From Phyllobacterium pellucidum (GTDB taxonomy: Bacteria; Pseudomonadota; Alphaproteobacteria; Rhizobiales; Rhizobiaceae), in NCBI RefSeq assembly GCF_013327855.1, contig NZ_JABUMX010000002.1, forward strand, positions 1 to 64,000: a stretch of DNA of 64,000 nt, read 5' to 3'. How positions within the stretch are numbered: position 1 is the stretch's first letter; the number at the start of each line of letters is the position of its first letter. Position numbers and translations under genes: made by a program. This document shows, piece after piece, positions 54,043 to 63,429 of the stretch. Under the pieces are notes generated by a model, which worked only from the letters and a program-made list of their open reading frames with translations, had not been told where the DNA came from and did no database searches.

Positions 54043-54912
54043 ATGGGAATGTCGCGGGAATTGCTGACGGATAAACTTGACCGCTTGATTAAGGTGCTGG
54101 AGCGAATGGCGCCGCCTGAGCCGCAGGCAGTCGACCTCGATAGCGCCGACTGTTTCGTCTGGAATCCGGACCATCTCTGCTTCGATCCAGTAACCAGGGT
54201 CAATCGCGTCGATATCTCGCTGATCCGCGGCGTCGACACTGTCCGCGATATCCTTTTCGACAACACCAAGCGTTTTGCCGAAGGCTTCCAGGCCAACAAT
54301 GTGCTCCTGTGGGGCGCGCGCGGCATGGGCAAATCCTCGCTGGTCAAAGCGGTACACGCCTCGATCAATGCTGCAGCGGGCGATAATGGCGCGCCCCTAA
54401 AGCTTGTCGAGATCCACCGTGAGGACATTGACAGCCTCCCTGCCCTCATGGCGGCGATCAAGGACACCGACTACCGGTTTATCCTGTTCTGCGATGACCT
54501 TTCCTTCGACCATGACGATACGTCCTACAAGTCGCTGAAAGCTGCGCTCGAAGGCGGTGTCGAGGGCCGGCCGGACAATGTCATCTTTTACGCGACATCC
54601 AACCGGCGGCACCTCTTGCCGCGCGACATGATCGAAAACGAGCGCTCGACGGCGATCAATCCGTCGGAAGCGGTGGAGGAAAAAGTGTCCCTTTCCGACC
54701 GTTTCGGCCTGTGGCTCGGATTTCACAAGTGCAGCCAGGACGATTATCTGGCCATGATCGACGGCTACGCCGCGCATTTTGACCTTGGCGTCGAAAAGGG
54801 CGAGCTCCATGCCGACGCCCTGGAATGGTCAACGACGCGCGGCTCGCGCTCGGGGCGTGTCGCCTGGCAGTTCACTCAGGATCTCGCTGGGCGGCTTGGG
54901 AAGAAGCTGTAG
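54043..54912 (+). CDS. AAA family ATPase (DUF815)
   Basis: 289-aa P-loop ATPase of the DUF815 family. N-terminal helices (LLTDKLDRLIKVLERMAPP), Walker A GARGMGKSS (residues 91-99), Walker B FILFCDDLSF, and the sensor-like FYATSNRRHLLPRD, LSDRFGLWLGFHKCSQDDYLAMI. Start may be ATG 54043 or 54049. Its function is not established; the family is common in Rhizobiales. It is oriented opposite to all surrounding genes and converges with hicB, ending at the adjacent base. Confidence 0.88.
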   Translation: MGMSRELLTDKLDRLIKVLERMAPPEPQAVDLDSADCFVWNPDHLCFDPVTRVNRVDISLIRGVDTVRDILFDNTKRFAEGFQANNVLLWGARGMGKSSLVKAVHASINAAAGDNGAPLKLVEIHREDIDSLPALMAAIKDTDYRFILFCDDLSFDHDDTSYKSLKAALEGGVEGRPDNVIFYATSNRRHLLPRDMIENERSTAINPSEAVEEKVSLSDRFGLWLGFHKCSQDDYLAMIDGYAAHFDLGVEKGELHADALEWSTTRGSRSGRVAWQFTQDLAGRLGKKL

Positions 54913-55242
54913 TCAGCTCGCCGCCTTGTCCAAAGCCTCTTCGGCCCATTGGTTGAGGCTTTTCCCGGCCCGTTCTGCAGCCAGGACTGCGCGGCGATGA
55001 ACTTCGGGCTTCACCCGAAACATCATCTTGCCCGAGTAGGGCTTCTGCGGCTCCTTGCCGATCTTGGCGCAAGCCTCGATATAGTCATCCACCGCTTCAT
55101 GAAAAGCCGCTTTAAGGTCGACGACTGTATCGGCATGAAAGCCGACGCCGTCGCTTATATCCGCGATTTTGCCGAAAAATATTTCATCTTCGTCGTCATA
55201 CTCTACCCGCGCAGTATAATTCTTGTAGTGCATGACGTTCAT
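54913..55242 (-). CDS. hicB: HicB family antitoxin
   Basis: 109-aa antitoxin. The N-terminal partial RNase H-like HicB domain shows YTARVEYDDEDEIFFGKIADI and DLKAAFHEAVDDYIEAC; the C-terminal segment (about 70-105, FRVKPEVHRRAVLAAERAGKSLNQWAEEAL) is a ribbon-helix-helix DNA-binding domain, so it should repress its own promoter. It starts inside the hicA stop (ATGA), so the order is toxin then antitoxin. It neutralises HicA by direct binding. Confidence 0.92.
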   Translation of the reverse strand: MNVMHYKNYTARVEYDDEDEIFFGKIADISDGVGFHADTVVDLKAAFHEAVDDYIEACAKIGKEPQKPYSGKMMFRVKPEVHRRAVLAAERAGKSLNQWAEEALDKAAS

Positions 55243-55493
55243 GGTTCGATTCCAATTCTTTCCAGAAAGGCCCGGGCGGCGCCGACTTGATAGCGCTTTG
55301 CTTCCTTGGTGGGATGGGGCCTGTGAAAGCTTTCCAGTTCACCATCCTTTTCAAATTTGACACGCGAGCCACGACCCTCGATCGTCCGTGCCCCGACGCT
55401 GACCAGCAAGCTTTCGATATCCGACCATGCTATCGAGCCAGCGACCGGGTCAGAAAAGACAGCGAGCAGGGTTCGCCTATGCCTGCTATTCAT
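55239..55493 (-). CDS. hicA: HicA family mRNA interferase toxin
   Basis: 84-aa double-stranded RNA-binding-like toxin that cleaves mRNA on the ribosome-free pool. Features: TLLAVFSDPVAGSIAWSDIESLLVSVGA, GRGSRVKFEKDG and the active-site loop SFHRPHPTKEAKRYQV with the catalytic His. ATG 55493 is used, preceded by AAAGAGG; the neighbouring TTG 55496 is rejected. A palindrome upstream (55522-55540) is a probable HicB operator. Confidence 0.9.
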   Translation of the reverse strand: MNSRHRRTLLAVFSDPVAGSIAWSDIESLLVSVGARTIEGRGSRVKFEKDGELESFHRPHPTKEAKRYQVGAARAFLERIGIEP

Positions 55494-55521
55494 CAAAATG
55501 CCTCTTTAAAATATATTACTT

Positions 55522-55540
55522 GCAAGCATTGAATGCTAGC
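55522..55540. promoter_or_regulatory. Probable HicB operator palindrome
   Basis: Inverted repeat GCATT-G-AATGC (55526-55536), extendable on both sides to 55522-55540 with one mismatch, 29 bp upstream of the hicA start. Placement over the promoter region of a self-repressed toxin-antitoxin pair is the reason for the call; promoter elements are not clear. Confidence 0.5.
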
Positions 55541-55561
55541 ACAATCGTCAATCTAAAATGC

Positions 55562-55597
55562 AAAACCCCCGAAGGTTGATATCCAACTTTCGGGGGC
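55562..55597 (-). terminator. Rho-independent terminator of dipM-like gene
   Basis: On the minus strand CCCCCGAAAGTTGG pairs with CCAACCTTCGGGGG around ATAT, one mismatch, followed by TTTTGCATTTT. It lies about 40 bp downstream of the gene ending at 55639 and separates the envelope cluster from hicAB. Confidence 0.88.
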
Positions 55598-55638
55598 CAA
55601 ATTACATAAAGGCTTCTGAGCTCGCGGTCGAAGCCTGA

Positions 55639-56955
55639 TCAGGATTCGAGATATTTCGACGGATCAACCGGCGTCGAGTTCTTGCGCACCTCGAAGTGCA
55701 ATTTCGGCTGGGTGGCGTTGCCGGTCATGCCCGACTTGCCGAGTTCCTCGCCGCGCTTGACCTTCTGTCCGCGCTGGACATTGAGCTTGCTGGCATTGCC
55801 GTAGACGGTGACAAGGCCGTTGTCGTGGCGCACGAGCACGGTATTGCCAAACTCCTTCAAGCCGTCGCCCGAGTAAATGACGACGCCGTTCTCGGCGGCC
55901 TTGATCGGCGTGCCTTCGGGTACGGAGATATCGATGCCATCGCTACCCTTCCCGTAATTGGCGACGACACGTCCACGCACCGGCCAGCGCATGCCGGTGA
56001 CGCCGGTCGCCGATGGTGCTGCGGCCACGTCCTTCTCCGCATCGTCGATGACCTTCTCGCTCTCCTGCGGCGGTGTATACGGCTTGGCCTGGCCGTCAGG
56101 CTGGGCATTGGCCGGAGTTGCTGCAGTCGGCGCGGCGTTGGCGACAACCTTGGGCTGTTCGGCGGGCGGCGTCGATGCGGTCTTGACCTGGTCGACCGCG
56201 CCCTTCGACTTCATGTTATTGGCGACATTCTGCGCAAGCGAACCGCTGGAAGGCGGAATGATCAGCGACTGGCCGATACGGACAGTACCGTCGGTCATGT
56301 TGTTGGCCTGCTTGATGGCCTCGACATTGGCGCCGGTCTTGCGCGAGATCGCATGCAGCGTATCGCCGCTCTGCACCGTATAGGCACCGTTATTATTAGC
56401 CGGCGTCTTTGCAGACGTAGCGTTGGGCTGCGTTGCCTTTACCTGCGGCGCTTGCGGCATTACGGCAACGTTGTTGGCAGAATTATGGGCTGGCTGGGCA
56501 GGCATGCGTGCTTCACGTCCGTCGGGGGTCTTCAAAGTGTTTGTGCTGGAGCCAAGCGGTGCCGCCCGCATGGGCTGGACCGGTTCAGCGGATGCCATCT
56601 GCTGGCTGCGCGCCGGAGCGCTGGCAACCGGAGCAAGCGCAGGACGCGAGGGCTGCGACGATACGGGCGGCAAGGCCGACGCACTGGCTGCGCCAACCGG
56701 CGGCAGGTTGCCGCGCTGAACTTTTCCGCTGCCGACCGAAGCGGTCTGCGTCGAATCGACCGGCGGCGTATAGGGCTGCGGGCCGTTGTTCTGCGCCATG
56801 ACGGAGCGCTGGTTATCGCTGTAGCCGGAGCTGAAATCGGCGCTGGTGAAGCGCTGCACGCCTGAGCTGCAACCTGCAGCCAATCCAGCAACCGTAAGAA
56901 TAGCGGCATTTAGAGCCAGCCGCCGTGACGCTTTGTCTAATGTACTCAAACGCAT
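55639..56955 (-). CDS. LysM/LytM (M23) lipoprotein, NlpD/DipM-like division factor
   Basis: 438-aa envelope protein. Lipobox LAAGC (Cys 29), a long Pro/Ala/Ser-rich linker, a LysM peptidoglycan-binding domain (GAYTVQSGDTLHAISRKTG, VRIGQSLIIPP) and a C-terminal LytM domain (MRWPVRGRVVANYG, ISVPEGTPIKAAENGVVIYSGDGL). The zinc ligands of active M23 enzymes are mostly lost: the first His position reads GSDGID, the YxHxS position reads YGNAS, only LHFEVR remains. This matches NlpD/DipM, which activate amidases instead of cutting. It ends the nagZ-to-dipM run, and the amidase at the left edge is a likely partner (inference). Confidence 0.9.
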   Translation of the reverse strand: MRLSTLDKASRRLALNAAILTVAGLAAGCSSGVQRFTSADFSSGYSDNQRSVMAQNNGPQPYTPPVDSTQTASVGSGKVQRGNLPPVGAASASALPPVSSQPSRPALAPVASAPARSQQMASAEPVQPMRAAPLGSSTNTLKTPDGREARMPAQPAHNSANNVAVMPQAPQVKATQPNATSAKTPANNNGAYTVQSGDTLHAISRKTGANVEAIKQANNMTDGTVRIGQSLIIPPSSGSLAQNVANNMKSKGAVDQVKTASTPPAEQPKVVANAAPTAATPANAQPDGQAKPYTPPQESEKVIDDAEKDVAAAPSATGVTGMRWPVRGRVVANYGKGSDGIDISVPEGTPIKAAENGVVIYSGDGLKEFGNTVLVRHDNGLVTVYGNASKLNVQRGQKVKRGEELGKSGMTGNATQPKLHFEVRKNSTPVDPSKYLES

Positions 56956-57148
56956 CGCATGTCCCGCCCGTACTCAATACAAGTTTATTGACGCCATTAG
57001 ATCGTGTTAATGTTACCCGACGGTTAAAGTGCTCATAAAATTTGCGAAAAATTCACCAAACCCGTAAAGGGTTGCCCTTCGTCGGCTTAGAGATAGCTAC
57101 GCGGGGGCGCTACGAGCTGCGCCGAGTGCACGTAGTTGATTACGTAGA

Positions 57149-57802
57149 TCAGAGCGCGGCGGATAGGCCTTCGAGAAGCGGCAGGAAACGCACCGGCATC
57201 ATGTCCTGGCGCTCGAAACGGCTGCCGATCTTCGAAAGGCGGGCCATGACCTGCCTACCCTCAAGCGCGCCGATCGGCGCGATCATCACGCCGTTCGACG
57301 ACAAGAGGTCGACGAACTGGCGCGGCAGGCTCTCGAACGAGCCCCAGACAATGATCCGGTCAAACGGGCCGTCATTGGCAAGGCCGTGCCTGCCGTCGGC
57401 ATGTTTGACGAAGGTGTTCTCGATCTTCAGCGCTTGCAGCCGTTGCTGGGCAAGCTCGGCAAGCGTTTTGTAGCGCTCCAGCGACAGGACACGGCCCGCA
57501 AGGCGCGCCATGACGGCGGCCGTGAAGCCAGTACCGGTACCAACTTCCAGCACGCGGTGGGTCGGCTCGAGATCAAGCGACTTGATGAGCTGCGCCTGAA
57601 GGTCGAGCCCTTCCATGAACTCGCCGCACTCGATTGGCAGCATCCCCTGGCCATAGGCCAGAGTACCAAGATTGCCATTGACGAACGCCATGCGCGGCGT
57701 CGCCTCGAAGGCACCGAGCAGGCGTTGGTCGGTATTGCCGAGCGAGCGCATGCGCAAAACGAACGCGGCAAACCCCTCCCGTTCGGACAATGCAGGCTTC
57801 AT
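57149..57802 (-). CDS. pcm: Protein-L-isoaspartate O-methyltransferase family protein
   Basis: 217-aa SAM-dependent methyltransferase. SAM motif [20 protein letters not shown] (about 84-100), [16 protein letters not shown] and the acidic [15 protein letters not shown] are those of the PIMT family. However, the substrate-binding GQTIS(Q/A)P segment of true isoaspartyl methyltransferases is replaced by ECGEFMEG around residues 58-65, so repair activity is uncertain. It overlaps surE by four bases (ATGA), the classical surE-pcm pair. Confidence 0.85.
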   Translation of the reverse strand: MKPALSEREGFAAFVLRMRSLGNTDQRLLGAFEATPRMAFVNGNLGTLAYGQGMLPIECGEFMEGLDLQAQLIKSLDLEPTHRVLEVGTGTGFTAAVMARLAGRVLSLERYKTLAELAQQRLQALKIENTFVKHADGRHGLANDGPFDRIIVWGSFESLPRQFVDLLSSNGVMIAPIGALEGRQVMARLSKIGSRFERQDMMPVRFLPLLEGLSAAL

Positions 57803-58557
57803 GCGAAGGCATCCTCCAGCGCCGCACGCGTTTCGTGCGCGGTGAGGTCGAGCTGGAGGGGCGTTATCGAGATAAAATTCTTGCGGATCGCCGCGACATC
57901 ACTGTTTTCGGCCGGCACATCCTTGCCCCGCCCGTAGCGCAGCCAGTAGTAGGGCAGACCACGACCGTCATGACGCTCTTCGATGGCGAGGCCATGGGAA
58001 AGCTTGCCCTGCACGGTGACCCGCGTCCCGGCGACAGCGCCGGCGTTGCAGTTCGGGAAATTGAGATTGATAAGGACGCCCTTCGGCAATTCGACGCCGA
58101 GCAACTTCTTCAACAGATCCGGCGCGTGCGCCGCCACGACGTCCCAGGGCAGCACCCGGGCGTCGCCCTCAAGCCCATATTCCTGCGACAGCGCAATCGA
58201 CCTGATGCCGAGCAGCGTGCCTTCGATGGCACCGGCGATGGTTCCCGAATAGGTGACGTCATCGGCGGTATTCGATCCCGCATTGACGCCCGAGAGGATA
58301 AGGTCAGGCGGCTCCGGCATCAGGTGCTTCACGCCCATGATCACACAATCCGTCGGCGTGCCGCGCAATGCAAAGTGCCGCTCGTCGATCCTGCGCAAGC
58401 GCAGCGGATTGGAGAGCGTCAGCGAGTGCGCAAGACCGCTCTGGTCGGTTTCCGGCGCGATCACCCAAATATCGTCCGAGAGGCTTCGGGCAATGCCTTC
58501 GAGCACACTCAGACCTTCCGCATGAATTCCATCATCGTTGGTCAGTAGTATGCGCAT
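57799..58557 (-). CDS. surE: 5'/3'-nucleotidase SurE
   Basis: 252-aa metal-dependent nucleotidase acting on nucleoside monophosphates and short polyphosphates. N-terminal [14 protein letters not shown] with metal ligands D8 and D9, [28 protein letters not shown] and [22 protein letters not shown]. Length is standard. It follows serS by 17 bp and overlaps pcm, so the genes are cotranscribed in the envelope cluster. Confidence 0.96.
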   Translation of the reverse strand: MRILLTNDDGIHAEGLSVLEGIARSLSDDIWVIAPETDQSGLAHSLTLSNPLRLRRIDERHFALRGTPTDCVIMGVKHLMPEPPDLILSGVNAGSNTADDVTYSGTIAGAIEGTLLGIRSIALSQEYGLEGDARVLPWDVVAAHAPDLLKKLLGVELPKGVLINLNFPNCNAGAVAGTRVTVQGKLSHGLAIEERHDGRGLPYYWLRYGRGKDVPAENSDVAAIRKNFISITPLQLDLTAHETRAALEDAFA

Positions 58558-58574
58558 TGCCCTATCCTTGCCTG

Positions 58575-59858
58575 TTAAACGGCTCTTTCGATTCGTGTCA
58601 GCCCACCCATATAGGGCACGAGTGCTTGAGGAACCGTAACGCTGCCGTCCTCATTCTGGTAATTTTCGACAACCGCGATAAGCGCGCGGCCGACCGCGAC
58701 ACCGGAACCATTCAGCGTATGGACGAAGCGCGTCGACTTCTCCCCTTCCGGCCGGTAGCGCGCATTCATGCGACGGGCCTGGAAATCGCCGCAGACAGAG
58801 CAGCTCGAAATTTCGCGGTAGCTCTTCTGCCCCGGCAGCCAGACCTCGATGTCATAGGTTTTCTGCGCGCCAAAGCCCATGTCGCCCGTGCACAGCGTCA
58901 CGGTGCGGAACGACAGATCGAGACGCTTCAGCACCTCCTCGGCGCAGGATGTCATGCGCTCATGTTCCTCGATCGAACGATCAGCATCGGTGATCGACAC
59001 CAACTCGACCTTCATGAACTGGTGCTGGCGCAGCATGCCCCGGGTATCGCGCCCGGCCGACCCGGCTTCCGAACGGAAGCACGCGGTCAGTGCCGTCATG
59101 CGCAGCGGCAGGTCGCGCATGTCGAGGATTTCCTCGCGTACAAGATTTGTCAGCGGCACTTCGGCGGTCGGGATGAGGTAGCGGCCTTCGGTCGTCTGGA
59201 ACAAATCTTCGGCGAATTTCGGCAATTGGCCCGTCCCGTACAGAACCTCGTCATTGACGAGGAGCGGCGGGCTCACTTCCATGTAGCCGTGCTCTTGCGT
59301 GTGCAGGTCCAGCATGAACTGTCCGAGCGCCCGCTCGAGCCGTGCAAGCTGGCTTTTCAGCACCGTGAAACGGCTGCCGGAAAGACGCGCGGCGCGTTCG
59401 AAATCCATGTAGCCGAGCTGTTCGCCGATCTCGAAATGCTCCTTCGGCTCGAAGGCGAAGTTCTTCAGCTGCCCTATGCGGTGAACCTCGACATTATCGG
59501 ACTCGTCCTTGCCGACCGGCACGCTGTCGAGCGGAATGTTAGGCAGTACTGAGAGCGCATCGGTCAGCGCACGGTCGAGCTGACGCTCTTCCTCTTCGGC
59601 CGACTGCAGGAAGAGCTTGATTTCGGCGACCTCGGCCTTCAGCCGATCCGCAGTCGCCTGGTCCTTGGCGCCCATGGCCTTGCCGATTTCCTTGGACGCG
59701 GCGTTGCGGCGCTCCTGCGCCTCCTGCAGTTTGCCGATATGCTGGCGGCGCTTCTCGTCGAGCTCGATCAGGCGGGATGACGCCGGCTCGTTGCCTCGTT
59801 TGGCCAGAGCTGCGTCAAGCGCTTGCGGATTCTCGCGGATCCATTTGATGTCGAGCAT
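58575..59858 (-). CDS. serS: Seryl-tRNA synthetase
   Basis: 427-aa class II aminoacyl-tRNA synthetase. The start ATG 59858 ([11 protein letters not shown]) is typical; open frame upstream lacks similarity. The N-terminal antiparallel coiled coil (about 25-110) binds the tRNA long arm. Class II motifs: motif 2 [24 protein letters not shown] and motif 3 [20 protein letters not shown]. Ser-specific [17 protein letters not shown]. It lies between tatC and surE, the conserved alphaproteobacterial order. Confidence 0.97.
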   Translation of the reverse strand: MLDIKWIRENPQALDAALAKRGNEPASSRLIELDEKRRQHIGKLQEAQERRNAASKEIGKAMGAKDQATADRLKAEVAEIKLFLQSAEEEERQLDRALTDALSVLPNIPLDSVPVGKDESDNVEVHRIGQLKNFAFEPKEHFEIGEQLGYMDFERAARLSGSRFTVLKSQLARLERALGQFMLDLHTQEHGYMEVSPPLLVNDEVLYGTGQLPKFAEDLFQTTEGRYLIPTAEVPLTNLVREEILDMRDLPLRMTALTACFRSEAGSAGRDTRGMLRQHQFMKVELVSITDADRSIEEHERMTSCAEEVLKRLDLSFRTVTLCTGDMGFGAQKTYDIEVWLPGQKSYREISSCSVCGDFQARRMNARYRPEGEKSTRFVHTLNGSGVAVGRALIAVVENYQNEDGSVTVPQALVPYMGGLTRIERAV

Positions 59859-59922
59859 GGGAGTAAAGCCGTCTTGGATGCGTGGTAAAATGGGCCCGAA
59901 GACCCGGCGAAATCGGAGAGTG

Positions 59923-60747
59923 TCAGGAGGAGACTTCGCTTGAGCCCGATTGCGCTTCGGCTTCGGCCGCTGCACGCTTCCTCTCGACCAGACGCACCAT
60001 CCAGATGGAAATCTCGTAGAGAATGATCGTCGGGAGCGCAAGACCGATCTGGCTGACCGGATCCGGCGGCGTAATCACGGCGGCAACGATGAAGGCGATG
60101 ACGATGGCGTATTTGCGCTTCGACTTCATGCCGTCATAGCCAACCAGACCGACGCGGGCCAGCAACGTCGCGACGACCGGAAGCTGGAACACCAGGCCGA
60201 ACGCGAAAATCAGCGTCATGATCAGGCTGAGATACTCGGAAACCTTCGGCAGGAGCGAGATCTGCACTTCACCTGCGACGCCTTGCTGCTGCATGGCGAG
60301 GAAGAACCACATCACCATCGGTGTGAAGAAGAAATAAACGAGGGCCCCGCCCATGAGGAAGAGGATCGGTGACGCAACGAGAAACGGCAGGAATGCCATG
60401 CGCTCATTGCGGTAAAGGCCAGGCGCGACGAATTTGTAGATCTGTGAGGCGATCACCGGGAATGCCAGGACGATGCCACCGAACATGGCGATCTTCACCT
60501 GCGTAAAGAAAAATTCCTGCGGCGCGGTATAAATCAGCTGCGCCTTGGCCGGATCGAAACCCGCCCAGCCCACGGCCCATTGATAAGGAATAACGAGAAG
60601 ATTGAAGAGCTGCTTGCCATAGTGGAAACAGCCGAGGAATGCGACGAAAAACGCAACGAGCGCCCAGATCAGACGCCGGCGCAATTCAATGAGGTGCTCG
60701 ATCAGAGGCGCTGAGCTCTTGTCGATTTCGTCGTCGGACTTGTTCAA
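59923..60747 (-). CDS. tatC: Twin-arginine translocase subunit TatC
   Basis: 274-aa receptor of the Tat pathway with six membrane spans. Signature [62 protein letters not shown] and [27 protein letters not shown] 60747 is the start, overlapping the tatB stop (TTGA), with GGGGAAAC upstream. C-terminal tail is charged and Glu/Ala-rich. Third gene of tatABC. Confidence 0.96.
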   Translation of the reverse strand: MNKSDDEIDKSSAPLIEHLIELRRRLIWALVAFFVAFLGCFHYGKQLFNLLVIPYQWAVGWAGFDPAKAQLIYTAPQEFFFTQVKIAMFGGIVLAFPVIASQIYKFVAPGLYRNERMAFLPFLVASPILFLMGGALVYFFFTPMVMWFFLAMQQQGVAGEVQISLLPKVSEYLSLIMTLIFAFGLVFQLPVVATLLARVGLVGYDGMKSKRKYAIVIAFIVAAVITPPDPVSQIGLALPTIILYEISIWMVRLVERKRAAAEAEAQSGSSEVSS

Positions 60748-61361
60748 GATTGTTTCCCCGTATCGCCAGTCTTGGCGCGCGGCTTGGCCGTTGTCTTTGC
60801 GGGCGCCTTGGCAGCTTTGGCTACCGGAGCCTTGGAAGCGGCGGTCTTGGCGGGTGCGGCCTTCACTTCAGTTGCCTTGGGCGCCGCCGGCTTTGACTTC
60901 CGCACAGCCGGTTTCTTTGCCGGCGATTCAGTCTTGGGCTCGGCGACAGTCGAGGCGGCGGCCTGCGTCGCTGCCGGCAATGGTTCCATCACCTGCGGCT
61001 GAAGCTGTGCTGCGCCGGGCGCGCTCGGATCGGGAATGGCAACGTTATCCTTGGCTGACGCAGCCACGTCCTTGAGACTTGAGCGAATATCCTCGCCCAT
61101 CGTCCTTACCGGATCGAAAACCTTGCGGATATCGCTGCGCGGATCGAGGCTTTTAGCGTCGTTGATGATGTCGCGGACATCGTCAAGCTCCGCTTCCTTG
61201 AGCGCCTCGTCGAACTGGCGGCGGAATTCTCCGGCCGTTGCACGAAATTTCGCTGTTGCCTTGCCAAAGGCGCGTATCATCTTCGGCAAATCCTTCGGAC
61301 CGACCACCACGATCAGGACGATCACGATAACCAGGATTTCCGACCAACCGACTTCAAACAT
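60744..61361 (-). CDS. tatB: Twin-arginine translocase subunit TatB
   Basis: 205-aa single-span protein: FEVGWSEILVIVIVLIVVVGPKDLPKMIR hinge (VGWSEILVIVIVLIVVVGP and amphipathic helix KMIRAFGKATAKFRATAGEF), then a long Ala/Lys/Pro-rich tail typical of alphaproteobacterial TatB. It is longer than in E. coli. Overlaps tatC by four bases and follows tatA by 58 bp. Confidence 0.96.
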   Translation of the reverse strand: MFEVGWSEILVIVIVLIVVVGPKDLPKMIRAFGKATAKFRATAGEFRRQFDEALKEAELDDVRDIINDAKSLDPRSDIRKVFDPVRTMGEDIRSSLKDVAASAKDNVAIPDPSAPGAAQLQPQVMEPLPAATQAAASTVAEPKTESPAKKPAVRKSKPAAPKATEVKAAPAKTAASKAPVAKAAKAPAKTTAKPRAKTGDTGKQS

Positions 61362-61419
61362 TCAACATGCTCCAGCGCGGCAAATCCGCCGCGCCCATGA
61401 CGAGGCTAATCATTGCCGA

Positions 61420-61647
61420 TCAAGACTTGGTCGTCTTTTCCTTGACCGAGTTCACCGGCTGGCCAGTCTGGTTGTCGATCGTCTTCGAGCCGTCGGCCGT
61501 TGCTTCGTCTTCATCGCTCATGCCGCTTTTGAAGTTCTTGATGCCCTTGGCAACATCGCCCATCAGTTCCGGAATTTTGCCGCGACCGAACAGAAGAAGC
61601 ACGACTGCAAGCACGATAAGCCAGTGCCAAATTGAAAAACTACCCAT
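61420..61647 (-). CDS. tatA: Twin-arginine translocase subunit TatA
   Basis: 75-aa pore-forming subunit. [20 protein letters not shown] is the span, [20 protein letters not shown] the amphipathic helix ([12 protein letters not shown] signature). ATG 61647 has AGGAAAT upstream; the longer in-frame start at 61668 is rejected. First of the tatABC genes. Confidence 0.96.
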   Translation of the reverse strand: MGSFSIWHWLIVLAVVLLLFGRGKIPELMGDVAKGIKNFKSGMSDEDEATADGSKTIDNQTGQPVNSVKEKTTKS

Positions 61648-61832
61648 AATTTCCTCACATTCGCCCAATGGTTCGGGCTGATCTATGCCTTTTCCCCGTG
61701 CTTTTCAAACACTAGAGCTGCTTGCTCTTTCACATTCATGTAAGCGACGCGCAAGGCCCAAGTTTAAAACCCGCACAAAATCTTGCGTGACGGGTTGTTT
61801 AGGCCACATTATCCTTAAGTCCAAAGCTTGTC

Positions 61833-62558
61833 TCAATCATGTTCGACGCGCGGCGTCAAAAGACCAAGCTCCTCAAGATCGATGTCCGTCAGCGGATCCT
61901 CATCCTCGGTCAGCTCATCCGGATCATTGGTCGGAACGGGCACGGCGAAATTTGCCGGCATGCGCGCCGACAACAAGCCTGCCCCGCGCAGTTCATCGAT
62001 GCCCGGCAGATCGCGCACCTCTTGCAGGCCGAAATGATCAAGGAATGACGCCGTAGTGCCATAGGTGATCGGCCGCCCCGGCGTGCGTCTGCGGCCGCGG
62101 AATTTTATCCAACCTGTTTCCATGAGAACGTCGAGCGTTCCCTTCGACGTTTCAACGCCGCGAATGTCTTCGAGCTCCGCTCGCGTCACCGGCTGGTGGT
62201 AGGCAATAATAGCCAAGACTTCGAGCGCCGCCCGCGACAGCTTTTTCTGCTGCACCGCCTCGCGGTTCATCAGGAAGGCGAGATCAGCCGCGGTCCGAAA
62301 CGCCCAGGCGCCGCCGACCTGACGCAGGTTGATACCGCGCTTTGCGTAGAACTCCTGAAGCTCGCCGAGGAGTGCCGGAACATCGACGCCGGATGGCAGC
62401 CGCTCCTGCAACGCCTTCTCGGTCACTGGTTCAGCGGACGCAAACAGGATCGCTTCCACCATGCGCAGCGCCTCGGAAACCCCGATCCGCGCTGTCCAGT
62501 TCGCGCCCGGCTCCATGATTTCGTCGTCTTCCAGCGTATCGTGAATGTTGTCAGCCAT
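61833..62558 (-). CDS. scpB: Segregation and condensation protein B
   Basis: 241-aa partner of SMC and ScpA. Two winged-helix domains: ALRMVEAILFASAEPVTEKALQERL and FRTAADLAFLMNREAVQQKKLSRAALEVLAIIAYHQPVTRAELE, with GVETSKGTLDVLMETGWIKFRGRRRTPGRP. Start ATG 62558 overlaps the scpA stop by eight bases. The acidic C-terminal tail is characteristic of alphaproteobacterial members. Confidence 0.95.
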   Translation of the reverse strand: MADNIHDTLEDDEIMEPGANWTARIGVSEALRMVEAILFASAEPVTEKALQERLPSGVDVPALLGELQEFYAKRGINLRQVGGAWAFRTAADLAFLMNREAVQQKKLSRAALEVLAIIAYHQPVTRAELEDIRGVETSKGTLDVLMETGWIKFRGRRRTPGRPITYGTTASFLDHFGLQEVRDLPGIDELRGAGLLSARMPANFAVPVPTNDPDELTEDEDPLTDIDLEELGLLTPRVEHD

Positions 62559-63414
62559 TGACCACATCCTCCATCGGCTCGAAATAAGGCTCGGTCGCCT
62601 TGGTCTGCCGATTGCGCAGATAGATCGGATTGAAGGCGCCGGTCTGGCGAATTTCAAGATGGCCTTCGCGCACCATTTCAAGGCTTGCCGCAAAGGAACT
62701 CGCGATTGCGGTTGCTCGTTCTGCCGGCGAGACGATAAATTCCAGGAGATATTGGTCGAGAGCGGTCCAGTCCTTCATTTCGCCGACAAGGCGCATGAGG
62801 ATTTCTCGGGCATCCTTCAGCGACCAGACACTGCGCCGGGCGATCTGCACCTGCGACACTGCCTGCTTCTGCCGTTGCGAGGCATAGGCCGTCAAAAGCT
62901 CGTAGAGCGTCGCGGCATAAGTGTTGGTCTGGTCAACTATGACCGCTTCGGGCATGCCGCGCGCAAAGATATCGCGCCCGAGCCGCGGGCGATTGACGAG
63001 CTTCATCGCCGCATCGCGCATCGCTTCGAGGCGCTTCAGCCGGAACTGCAGGGTTGCAGCCAGTTCCTCGCCGCTTTCGCCGTCATCGCCCGGCGACTTG
63101 GGGATCAGCAGCTTGGATTTCAGATAGGCAAGCCAGGCGGCCATGACGAGATAATCGGCCGCAAGCTCAAGCCGCAAAGCCTGCGCCTGGCGAATGAAGA
63201 CGAGATATTGTTCGACGAGTGCGAGCACGGAAATGCGCGCAAGATCGACGCGCTGGTTGCGCGCCAGATGCAGCAACAGATCAAGCGGGCCTTCGAAGCC
63301 CTTGATATCAATGACAAGCAAGGGTTCACTGACGCCGCGATCGGACGGACTTTCCCAAAGCGCCTCCATGGGCACCCCGTTATTGCCGTTTAGCTTCTGT
63401 TCCGTCGCTGCCAA
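62551..63414 (-). CDS. scpA: Segregation and condensation protein A
   Basis: 287-aa kleisin of the SMC-ScpAB condensin. Signature: FEGPLDLLLHLARNQRVDLARISV near the N-terminus and YLVMAAWLAYLKSKLLIPK; C-terminal winged helix WTALDQYLLEFIVSPAERATAIASSFAASLEMVREGHLEIRQ. Start is TTG 63414; ATG 63369 is the alternative and would shorten the variable N-terminus. It follows nagZ by 16 bp. Confidence 0.94.
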   Translation of the reverse strand: MAATEQKLNGNNGVPMEALWESPSDRGVSEPLLVIDIKGFEGPLDLLLHLARNQRVDLARISVLALVEQYLVFIRQAQALRLELAADYLVMAAWLAYLKSKLLIPKSPGDDGESGEELAATLQFRLKRLEAMRDAAMKLVNRPRLGRDIFARGMPEAVIVDQTNTYAATLYELLTAYASQRQKQAVSQVQIARRSVWSLKDAREILMRLVGEMKDWTALDQYLLEFIVSPAERATAIASSFAASLEMVREGHLEIRQTGAFNPIYLRNRQTKATEPYFEPMEDVVNG

Positions 63415-63429
63415 AAGTCTCTCACGCTT

